A DNA stretch of 64,000 bases from Ectorhizobium quercum (GTDB lineage Bacteria > Pseudomonadota > Alphaproteobacteria > Rhizobiales > Rhizobiaceae), in assembly GCF_026552795.1 (NCBI RefSeq), contig NZ_JANFPI010000002.1, forward strand, positions 310,001 through 374,000, given 5' to 3'. The translations under genes were made by a program, and so were the position numbers. The notes under the pieces were generated by a model. The model searched no databases, was not told where the DNA came from, and saw nothing but the letters and a program-made list of their open reading frames with translations. Below, in pieces: positions 17,237-25,401 of this stretch (its first letter is position 1; each line of letters opens with the position of its first letter).

Positions 17237-18109
17237 TTGTCCAGAATTTTCGATTGCTTCACCTACGACCGGGAAGACCTCGTCTACGAGCGCATTGCCC
17301 TGCTCGGGCCGCATGTCGACACTTTCGTCATCGTCGAAGGCACCCATACGTTTCAGGGAACCCCGAAGGAAGCATCGTTCGATCCGGGCAGGGTGCCGGA
17401 GATGTTCCGCCACAAGATCGACTACACCCTGTTCGACCTGTCCGCGCACCTCGGATCGGGTTCCGCCTGGACGATCGAGGCCGCGCAGCGCAACGCGCTG
17501 ATGTCCGTCGTCGACAAGGCCGGCGACGACGATTTCATCATTCTGTCGGATGTCGACGAAATCCCGCGGCCCGACCTGCTGGCAAGGCGAAAGCTCCGCC
17601 CTGCCCGGCTGGACATGCTCAATTGCTATTTCTACGTCGATTACATCTGCGAGAACGCGCCGATCTGGAGCCGCGCCATCGTTTTGAAAAAGCCCGTGCT
17701 GCCGGACGGAATGACGTTCGAGCACGTCCGCAGCCGCAAGCTCAATCACAAACTGGGAAATATCGCCAATGCCGGCTGGCACCTGAGCTATCTGGGCGGC
17801 ATCGATACGATCTACGAGAAAATCTCCCGTTTCTCCCACACGGAACTGTCGGACTACGCAAATGTCAGCGTCGAGGAATACCTGAATAAAATCAGGAACG
17901 GAATCGACATATACGATCGATCAGGCCGCTGGGGAAAATTGCCCTCCCTGCCCGCCTATTACGACGAACTCCTGAAATCGGAGTATTTCAGGCAATATCT
18001 GGCGCCGGACGACATTCGTGTCGCCGACCCCGCAATCCTCCGACCGAAATTCCTGAAGGCCAGCATCAAGGCGCAGTTGAAGAAGCTCAGACCGCTCCTG
18101 TTCAGGTAA
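17237..18109 (+). CDS. Glycosyltransferase family 17 protein
   Basis: This 290-residue protein has the GT17 signature: an N-terminal IFDCFTYDREDLVYERIALLG, VIVEGTHTFQGTPK, the acidic nucleotide-sugar motif LSDVDEIPRP, and GWHLSYLGG. GT17 is best known from eukaryotic bisecting GlcNAc transferases. Bacterial members act on unknown cell-surface glycans. The start is TTG at 17237 with a good GGAGCGGAGG ribosome-binding region; no ATG fits. It follows the response regulator by about 120 bases on the same strand but is functionally unrelated. AT content is slightly higher near its 3' end. Confidence 0.87.
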   Translation: MSRIFDCFTYDREDLVYERIALLGPHVDTFVIVEGTHTFQGTPKEASFDPGRVPEMFRHKIDYTLFDLSAHLGSGSAWTIEAAQRNALMSVVDKAGDDDFIILSDVDEIPRPDLLARRKLRPARLDMLNCYFYVDYICENAPIWSRAIVLKKPVLPDGMTFEHVRSRKLNHKLGNIANAGWHLSYLGGIDTIYEKISRFSHTELSDYANVSVEEYLNKIRNGIDIYDRSGRWGKLPSLPAYYDELLKSEYFRQYLAPDDIRVADPAILRPKFLKASIKAQLKKLRPLLFR

Positions 18110-18256
18110 GCTCTCCTATCCGAAGGCTCCCGCCGGCCAGCCTTGACATGAACGGCCGGCCAGCCGAGACTGCCCGAACCGGCTCCGAGAGCCGCTTCCC
18201 CCGACAGCAATCGTTTTGCCGCAACCTGCCCATCGATCATGGGCCGGAGGAACGCC

Positions 18257-18802
18257 ATGAACCGTTTCGTCATCATCTCCGGCTGCTCCGGCGGCGGGAA
18301 ATCCACCCTTCTCGCCGAATTGTCCAGACGCGGCCATGCCACCGTCGAGGAGCCGGGCCGCCGCATCGTCGCCGAAGAGCGGCTGCGCGGCGGCAGCGCC
18401 CTGCCCTGGATCGACATGGCCGGCTTTGCCCGCCGCGCCGTGACGCTTTCCCTGCGGGATCGCCGGCAGGCGATCAGAAACGCCGGAGACGGCTGGGTCT
18501 TCTTCGATCGCGGCCTGATCGACGCCGCCCTGGCATGGGAGAACGCCACGGCAGAACCGGTTCTCGCCACGCTTGCCGAACAGCATCCCTACCACCGCAC
18601 GGTTTTCCTCACACCGCCGTGGCCGGATATCTATGCGGCGGACAAGGATCGCCAGCATGGTTTCGCCGAAGCCGTCGCGGAATTCGACCGGCTTGCCGAC
18701 ATCTATCCGCGCCTCGGCTACCGGACGCTTCTCCTGCCGAAATCATCCGTCGGCGAGCGGGCGGATTTCGTGATGGCGCACTTGCCCGCCTTCCCGCCCT
18801 GA
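18257..18802 (+). CDS. AAA-type ATPase / kinase-like P-loop protein
   Basis: This 181-residue P-loop protein has Walker A GCSGGGKST at residues about 9-17, a FFDRGLIDA block resembling the DR motif of nucleoside and gluconate kinases, and a C-terminal LID-like region (KDRQHGFAEA). It belongs to the AAA_28-type group of small ATPases, whose substrates are mostly unknown. I choose the ATG at 18257 because GGAGG lies eight bases before it; an ATG at 18239 would add six residues. A GC-rich terminator follows at 18821-18850, shared with the convergent livJ. Confidence 0.85.
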   Translation: MNRFVIISGCSGGGKSTLLAELSRRGHATVEEPGRRIVAEERLRGGSALPWIDMAGFARRAVTLSLRDRRQAIRNAGDGWVFFDRGLIDAALAWENATAEPVLATLAEQHPYHRTVFLTPPWPDIYAADKDRQHGFAEAVAEFDRLADIYPRLGYRTLLLPKSSVGERADFVMAHLPAFPP

Positions 18803-18820
18803 ACGCGCACCTGAAAATGG

Positions 18821-18850
18821 AAAAAGCCCGGCCGAGGCCGGGCTTTCCCT
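18821..18850. terminator. Bidirectional intrinsic terminator between the ATPase gene and livJ
   Basis: AAAGCCCGGCC and GGCCGGGCTTT pair across a three-base loop. There are A-runs on the left and T-rich sequence on the right, so the hairpin serves both converging genes. Confidence 0.85.
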
Positions 18851-18868
18851 TGCTGTCGTGGACAGAAA

Positions 18869-19987
18869 TCAGTCGAGCGGGAAGTAGCTGAACTTGCCGT
18901 CCTCGCCCTTCTTCCATTCGTAGACGATGTAGTCCGGACGGGTGATGTCGCCCTTCTCGTCGAAGCTCAGCTCACCGAGAGCGGTGGTGAACGGACCGTT
19001 CTCCTTGATCGCCGTGGCGACGGCTTCCGGGTCCAGCGAATCGGCGGCCTTGGCGGCGTCGGCGATCACCTGGAGCGAGGCGTAGGAATAAAGGGTGTAG
19101 GCTTCCGGCTCGAAGCCCGCGGCGCGGAACTTCTCGACCAGTTCCTTCGATTCCGGACGCGAGCGCGGATCGGGAGCGAAGGTGTTCAGCGTGCCGGCAA
19201 CGGCATCGCCGGCGATGGCGGCAAGCTCGTTGGAAACGATGCCGTCACCCGAGAACAGCGGCGCGTTCAGGCCCTGGTCGGCCGCCTGGCGGATGATGAG
19301 GCCGGCTTCCTGGTGCAGGCCGCCGAAGTAGATCAGCGTCGTGCCGGCCTGCTTCAGCTTGGCGATAAGGGCGGAATAGTCCTTCTCGCCGGGCGTGATG
19401 CCTTCATAGACGACTTCCGTGAGGCCGGCAGCGTTCAGGGCTTTCTTGGTTTCGTCGGCAAGACCCTGACCGTAGGGGGTCTTGTCGTGGATGATGGCGA
19501 CCTTGGCGTCCTTGAACTTCTCGGCGATGTAGGCGCCGGCGACCTCGCCCTGCTGGTCGTCACGGCCGCAGATACGGATCGTGTTCCACAGGCCGCGCTC
19601 GGTGTAGACCGGGTTGGTCGAGGCCGGCGAAACCTCGAGGATGCCGTTTTCGGCATAGACTTCCGAGGCCGGGATGGAGGCGCCGGAGTTGAAGTGGCCG
19701 ATGACGAACTTCACACCGTCGGCGGCGAACTTGTTCGCAACGGAAACGGCCTGCTTGGCATCGGAAACGTCGTCGCCGAGAACGATCCTGACCTGCTCGC
19801 CGTTGATGCCGCCAGCGGCATTGATGTCGGCGGCAGCCTGTTCGGCACCCTTCTGGAGCTGGGCGCCGAAAGCGGCATTCGGACCGGTAAGCGGCCCGGC
19901 GACACCGACGAGGATGTCAGCCCAGGCATTTCCGCTGAAGGCGACCATTGCCGTCAGCGCGACTGCGGAAAGAAGAGACTTCTTCAT
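18869..19987 (-). CDS. livJ: Branched-chain amino-acid ABC transporter substrate-binding protein
   Basis: This 372-residue periplasmic binding protein of the LivJ/BraC family has a signal peptide ([19 protein letters not shown], cleavage near AWA-DIL). Family blocks are [30 protein letters not shown]-like, [12 protein letters not shown] and [14 protein letters not shown]. It feeds the LivHMGF permease encoded upstream on the same strand, separated by the DUF6867 gene. The typical ligands are Leu, Ile and Val, but many rhizobial homologues accept a broad range of amino acids. Confidence 0.95.
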   Translation of the reverse strand: MKKSLLSAVALTAMVAFSGNAWADILVGVAGPLTGPNAAFGAQLQKGAEQAAADINAAGGINGEQVRIVLGDDVSDAKQAVSVANKFAADGVKFVIGHFNSGASIPASEVYAENGILEVSPASTNPVYTERGLWNTIRICGRDDQQGEVAGAYIAEKFKDAKVAIIHDKTPYGQGLADETKKALNAAGLTEVVYEGITPGEKDYSALIAKLKQAGTTLIYFGGLHQEAGLIIRQAADQGLNAPLFSGDGIVSNELAAIAGDAVAGTLNTFAPDPRSRPESKELVEKFRAAGFEPEAYTLYSYASLQVIADAAKAADSLDPEAVATAIKENGPFTTALGELSFDEKGDITRPDYIVYEWKKGEDGKFSYFPLD

Positions 19988-20130
19988 GCCAATACTCCCA
20001 AAAAAAGACGGGTTCGGTTGATTTTCTCCGCAGCAGCACCCGTCAAGGCTGTTCCGGATGTCGGTTTATCCGTTAGCGTTCCCCGCCTTCGGTATTAGGT
20101 GCGCCAGTCTGAAAATGACCGGCACGGTTG

Positions 20131-20484
20131 TCAATCCTTCGCCTTCCACGAAAAAGGAGAAGTCTTCTCGTAGAGCCAGTAATAGTTGTTGACCATCTGC
20201 TGCGTGCGACGGACGCGAAAACCGATCGTCGAGAAGATCAGCAGCACGAGCGTGTCGACAAAATAGTTCAGCGGACTGATGAACGGTCCCTGAAAGAGCG
20301 AGAAGTGCAGGAAACGGGCCGCGAAACCCAGCATCAGCGTATAGACCAGCACCGTGCCGTAACCGCTCCAGCCGTCCGCCGCGGCGCGGCCCGAGCGCCA
20401 TGCCGTCCAGAAACACAATAGCGTGACCAGAAGCCTCAGCACCAGCCGCGCGCCCTCTGCCGTCTCGAATAAAAGTCCTTGCAT
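20131..20484 (-). CDS. DUF6867 family small membrane protein of the liv operon
   Basis: This 117-residue protein has two or three hydrophobic segments (about 14-30, 43-62, 70-88) and a C-terminal RTQQMVNNYYWLYEKTSPFSWKAK tail. The family occurs between livF and livJ in many Rhizobiales and has no known function. Its conserved place in the operon suggests a role with the LivHM permease or its assembly. It reads in the same direction, 125 bases after livF and 143 bases before livJ. Confidence 0.82.
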   Translation of the reverse strand: MQGLLFETAEGARLVLRLLVTLLCFWTAWRSGRAAADGWSGYGTVLVYTLMLGFAARFLHFSLFQGPFISPLNYFVDTLVLLIFSTIGFRVRRTQQMVNNYYWLYEKTSPFSWKAKD

Positions 20485-20609
20485 GTCTCAACCTCCTGGA
20501 GGCGGGCCGCCGTCCGATGCGCGGCGGCCGCAGGCTCCAAAAACGCGTAAACCCCGGAACCGGAGACCGGGCCTGCGGCCACGCGCCGCATCGGCCCCCG
20601 GGCCTGTTT

Positions 20610-21338
20610 TCAGTGGTGGCCGCCTTCGAGATAGGCCGCGCGGACTTCCGGGTTGGTGAGCAGTTCGCGGCCGCTGCCGCTCATCGTCACCTTGCCGTTC
20701 ACCATCACATAGGCCCGGTCGGAAAGCTTCAGCGCCGCGAAGGCGTTCTGCTCCACGAGGAAGACCGTCAGGCCCTCCTCCTGGTTCAGTTTCTTGATCG
20801 CCGCGAAGATGCCCTTGACGATCAGCGGCGCGAGACCGAGCGACGGCTCGTCCAGCAGCAACAGCTTGGGACGCGCCATCAGCGCCCGGCCGATGGACAG
20901 CATCTGCTGCTCCCCGCCCGAAAGCGTGCCACCGCGCTGGTTCATGCGTTCCTTGAGGCGCGGGAACAGCGTGAAGATGCGCTCCACGTCCTCGTTGAAA
21001 TACTTCATGCTGTCGAGGCCCGCCCCCATCTGGAGGTTTTCCATCACCGTCATGCGGCCGAAGATCCGGCGGCCCTCCGGCGACTGGGCGATGCGCAGCC
21101 GCGCGATCAGATGGGTCGGCATGCGGGTGATGTCGGTGCCGTCGAAGATGATCGAGCCGTTGCGGGCCTGCGGCGCGCCGCAGATCGTCATCATCAGCGT
21201 CGACTTGCCGGCGCCGTTGGCGCCGATCAAGCTGACGATCTCGCCCTTGTCGACATGCACGTCGACGCCTGCCAGCGCGCGGATGTTGCCGTAATAGGTC
21301 TCGACACCCTGAACCTTCAGAAGCGTTTCGCCGCTCAT
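20610..21338 (-). CDS. livF: Branched-chain amino-acid ABC transporter ATP-binding protein LivF
   Basis: This 242-residue ABC ATPase has Walker A GANGAGKST, signature LSGGEQQMLSIGRALM, Walker B LLLLDEPSLGLAP, and the LivF words SPEGRRIFGRMTVMENL and VEQNAFAALK. Its ATG overlaps the livG stop as ATGA. With LivG it powers the LivHM permease at the inner face of the cytoplasmic membrane. Confidence 0.96.
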   Translation of the reverse strand: MSGETLLKVQGVETYYGNIRALAGVDVHVDKGEIVSLIGANGAGKSTLMMTICGAPQARNGSIIFDGTDITRMPTHLIARLRIAQSPEGRRIFGRMTVMENLQMGAGLDSMKYFNEDVERIFTLFPRLKERMNQRGGTLSGGEQQMLSIGRALMARPKLLLLDEPSLGLAPLIVKGIFAAIKKLNQEEGLTVFLVEQNAFAALKLSDRAYVMVNGKVTMSGSGRELLTNPEVRAAYLEGGHH

Positions 21339-22216
21339 GCCTTGTCACCTCCGTCAAGGCTTTCCACTTCCGAAATCGCCTCTTCCACCTCGTCGTCATC
21401 CACACCCAGATAGGCGGCGATGACCTTCGGATCGTTCTTCACATGGTCCGGCGCGCCATCGGAAATCTTCTGCCCGTATTCGAGCACCACGATATGGTCG
21501 GAGATTTCCATCACCACCGACATGTCGTGCTCGATCAGCAGCAGGGACGTCCCCTCGTCGCGGATCGACCGGAGCAATTTGTTGAGCGCCAGCGATTCCC
21601 GCGGGTTGAGGCCCGCCGCCGGCTCGTCGAGGCACAGAAGCTCCGGATCGGTGCACATGGCGCGGGCGATTTCCAGACGGCGCTGGGCGCCGTAGGGCAG
21701 ATCGCCGGCCGGGTCGTCGGCGCGCTCGACGAGATCGGCGCGCTCCAGCCAGTGGGCCGCCTTCTCGATCGCCGCCTTCGCCTCGCGCTTGTAGAGCGGC
21801 GCGCCGAGCAGGCCGAGAACCGTGTAGCCCGACGCCTTCATCAGCTTGTTGTGCTGGGCGACGAGCAGGTTTTCCAGAACGGTCAGCCCCGAGAACAGGC
21901 GGATGTTCTGGAAGGTGCGGGCGACCTTCGCATCGCGGGTGATGACGAAATCGGGCAGGCGCTCCAGAAGATGCTCCGACCCGTCGTGCCGGGTCATGCG
22001 GATCATCCCCATCGTCGGCTTGTAGAAGCCGGTGATGCAGTTGAAGACCGTCGTCTTTCCGGCTCCGTTCGGGCCGATCAGCGCGGTGATCTCGCCGCGC
22101 CGGACGGTGAACGAAAGATCGTCGATCGCCATCAGCCCGCCGAAGCGCATCGACAGATGCTCGATCGAAAGAATATCGACGGGAGGCGCCATGAACTCAC
22201 TCACCTTCATAATCAT
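21335..22216 (-). CDS. livG: Branched-chain amino-acid ABC transporter ATP-binding protein LivG
   Basis: This 293-residue ABC ATPase has Walker A GPNGAGKTT, the LivG block RTFQNIRLFSGLTVLENLLV, a PYGAQRRLEIARAMC signature, Walker B LLCLDEPAAGLNP and the switch histidine LLIEHDMSVVM. The start ATG overlaps the livM stop by one base, with GGAGGGG upstream; internal ATGs at 22210 and 22192 are alternatives. An acidic C-terminal tail (DDDEVEEAISEVESLDGGDK) is longer than in enteric LivG. Confidence 0.96.
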   Translation of the reverse strand: MIMKVSEFMAPPVDILSIEHLSMRFGGLMAIDDLSFTVRRGEITALIGPNGAGKTTVFNCITGFYKPTMGMIRMTRHDGSEHLLERLPDFVITRDAKVARTFQNIRLFSGLTVLENLLVAQHNKLMKASGYTVLGLLGAPLYKREAKAAIEKAAHWLERADLVERADDPAGDLPYGAQRRLEIARAMCTDPELLCLDEPAAGLNPRESLALNKLLRSIRDEGTSLLLIEHDMSVVMEISDHIVVLEYGQKISDGAPDHVKNDPKVIAAYLGVDDDEVEEAISEVESLDGGDKA

Positions 22217-23607
22217 CAGCCATGCCCCTCCTTGGTGAAGGAGCCGGAAACGGCCTTCTTTTCCTTGAGGAACGCGGAGGGTTGCCGGCTGCCGACGAAG
22301 CCGCGCGGCTTGAAGATCATCACCGTCACCATCGCCAGGCCGAACAGCAACATGCGGTAGAGCTCGGGCGTGAAGTCGTTGCCGAAGACATGCTTCAGGA
22401 ACTCCATCTCGCGCAGCAGCTCGGTGCCGCCAGTCATGACGATGGCCGCGACGGCGATGCCGGTGAGCGAGCCCATGCCACCGAGAACGACGATGGCCAG
22501 AATGACCGCCGATTCCATGAACACGAAGGATTCCGGCGAGACGAAACCCTGGCGCGCCGCAAAGAACGAGCCGGCGAAGCCGCCGAACATCGCGCCGATG
22601 GAGAAGGCAGTCAGCTTGGTCGTCACCGTGTTGATGCCGAGCGAGCGGCAGGCGATCTCGTCCTCGCGCAACGCTTCCCACGCACGGCCGATGGGCATGC
22701 GGCGAAGCCGGATGGTGACATAGGCCGTGAGCATGCAAAGCGCGAGGATGAGATAGAACAGGAAGATCTTGTAATAGGCCGAAGACATCGGCAGATCGAA
22801 CATCTTGTTGAAGCCGCCCGGCGAATTGTCGAACGGAATGCCGAAGAGCGTCGCCTTCGGAATGCTCGAAATGCCGAACGTCCCCTTGGTCACGTCCGTC
22901 CAGTTTATCAGCACCAGCCGGATGATCTCGCCGAAGGCGAGCGTCACGATGGCGAGATAGTCGCCGCGCAGGCGCAGCACCGGAAAGCCGAGAATGATGC
23001 CCCAGAAGGCCGCCAGGATGCCGGAAATCGGCAGGAGCAGCCAGAAGGACAGGCCGTAATAGCTCGACAGCAGCGCATAGGAATAGGCACCGACCGCGTA
23101 GAACGCCACGTAGCCGAGGTCGAGCAGGCCGGCGAGGCCGACGACGATGTTCAGCCCCCAGGCCAGCATCACGTAGATGAGGATCTGGATGCCGAAATTG
23201 TCGACGAATTTGAGCGAGCCCTGATAGCCGTAGATCGAGACGATGAACGGCGGATAGAGCAGCAGCGCCACGAGAGCGATCTTCAGGAAATGCTTGTGGA
23301 AGAAGCCCTTTTCCGTCTCGATCTCGCGCGCCGGAGACAGGGCGCGGGCGTCCCTGCGCGCCTTCACCCAGGGCTGGACGAACAGGACCACCAGGAAACG
23401 GCCGACCACGGCAATCGCCACGAAGATCGCCAGCAGGCCGGGGCGGCCGTAGATGATGAGGGTGTTGGAGATGTCCTGATCGGTCTTGAAGCCGATATAG
23501 AGCACGAACAGGCCCAGCGTCAGGAGACCGGCGAACATGGCCTCCCTGACCGCCTTGACCAGCAGCGAGGCCGGGGCCTTGCCGGGTTCGGAAAGTACGT
23601 TTGCCAT
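22216..23607 (-). CDS. livM: Branched-chain amino-acid ABC transporter permease LivM
   Basis: This 463-residue permease has an extended N-terminus of about 120 residues with two or three membrane helices before the LivM core (from about 120: YPPFIVSIYGYQGSLKFVDNFGIQILIYVMLAWGLN region, GLLDLGYVAFYAVGAYSYALL, WEALREDEIACRSLGINTVTTKL, GGMGSLTGIAVAA). The DEIACRSLGI loop contacts the ATPases. It follows livH by four bases and overlaps livG. Confidence 0.95.
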   Translation of the reverse strand: MANVLSEPGKAPASLLVKAVREAMFAGLLTLGLFVLYIGFKTDQDISNTLIIYGRPGLLAIFVAIAVVGRFLVVLFVQPWVKARRDARALSPAREIETEKGFFHKHFLKIALVALLLYPPFIVSIYGYQGSLKFVDNFGIQILIYVMLAWGLNIVVGLAGLLDLGYVAFYAVGAYSYALLSSYYGLSFWLLLPISGILAAFWGIILGFPVLRLRGDYLAIVTLAFGEIIRLVLINWTDVTKGTFGISSIPKATLFGIPFDNSPGGFNKMFDLPMSSAYYKIFLFYLILALCMLTAYVTIRLRRMPIGRAWEALREDEIACRSLGINTVTTKLTAFSIGAMFGGFAGSFFAARQGFVSPESFVFMESAVILAIVVLGGMGSLTGIAVAAIVMTGGTELLREMEFLKHVFGNDFTPELYRMLLFGLAMVTVMIFKPRGFVGSRQPSAFLKEKKAVSGSFTKEGHG

Positions 23608-23611
23608 GAGG

Positions 23612-24514
<903 letters not shown>

Positions 24515-24843
24515 TTATTTTCCCCTGGGATGCGGCGAGGCTTACGGCGCATCTCTTTTGTCTGTTGTTTTTGAAGCGCCGTCGCCCGTGCCCGCATGGA
24601 CGTTCCGGCGGCGTCGCCCAACATCAACCGGAGCACGCAGACGGTTCGCTTGCCAAATGCGAATGTCCGCGCTCCAGATCGGGGGATTCCATACCGCTTT
24701 AAATGCAAAAGTGAAGCGGCAAACACCCTGACGAGCCATTTTTCTGCCGCTTTTTGTTACTTTGGCGATTTTCTAGCCATCTATCGGGTTTCAGGGCAAT
24801 CCGTGACTATTTTTTAACCGGATGGAAAAATTTTCTACTCGAC
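24515..24843. other. Gene-free interval: liv operon promoter region and soxG downstream region
   Basis: No convincing gene is present. The right half is AT-rich compared with the surroundings and probably contains the livH promoter and leader. An inverted repeat CCGCTT...AAGCGG (24694-24719), spaced by an AT-rich centre, could be a regulator site, for example of Lrp type. I see no clear terminator for the sox operon, which ends here. Confidence 0.5.
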
Positions 24844-25386
24844 TCAATCGGCAAAGCTCGCCGTTAGCGCGAATTCCCGTCCCATGAGACGAAGCTCCTC
24901 GAAAACCGACAATGCGAAGGAGCGCATCACGATCAGTTCGTAGGTGTCGGCGGAAAGCCGCGCGACATTGCCGCCGACATGGCAGACGAGCGCATTGGCC
25001 GAGCGCCCGACGGCAAAGGCGGAGGGGTGCAGATCGACCGCCGTGCATTTGGCGAGCAGCGTCCGTACATCCGGTCCGGAAAGGGTCAAGACGGTGCGTC
25101 CGCCGCTCTGCTCCGCGATGGACGCCCCGGCGATCGCCGAAAGGGCGTTCGCGACCCGTCCGGCATCCTCGCCGGCTGCGACGGCCAGCCATTCCTGAGG
25201 CCCGCAGAAGCGCGGCGATACGCCGTCGATGGCAAGAAGCGCATCCCCGACGGCGGCCTCGTGCCCCTTGTGGGCGAGAACGGACCACAGCGCGCGGCTG
25301 CGCGGCACCGAAAGATGATTGACGCCCGCGGCCGACGGCGTTGCGGACAGAGCGGTTTCGACCGGATGCCTCGGAATGAAATTCAT
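24844..25386 (-). CDS. soxG: Sarcosine oxidase subunit gamma
   Basis: This 180-residue protein of the SoxG family is distantly related to the aminomethyltransferase fold: SRALWSVLAHKG, RFCGPQEWLAVA, TVLTLSGPDVRTLLAKCTAVDLHPSAF and DTYELIVMRSFALSVFEELRL. It is the last gene of soxBDAG and 15 bases behind soxA. The ATG at 25386 is preferred; a GTG at 25395 would add three residues. The gamma chain stabilises the heterotetramer and has no known redox cofactor of its own. Confidence 0.9.
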   Translation of the reverse strand: MNFIPRHPVETALSATPSAAGVNHLSVPRSRALWSVLAHKGHEAAVGDALLAIDGVSPRFCGPQEWLAVAAGEDAGRVANALSAIAGASIAEQSGGRTVLTLSGPDVRTLLAKCTAVDLHPSAFAVGRSANALVCHVGGNVARLSADTYELIVMRSFALSVFEELRLMGREFALTASFAD

Positions 25387-25401
25387 CGCGCCCACCTTCC
25401 C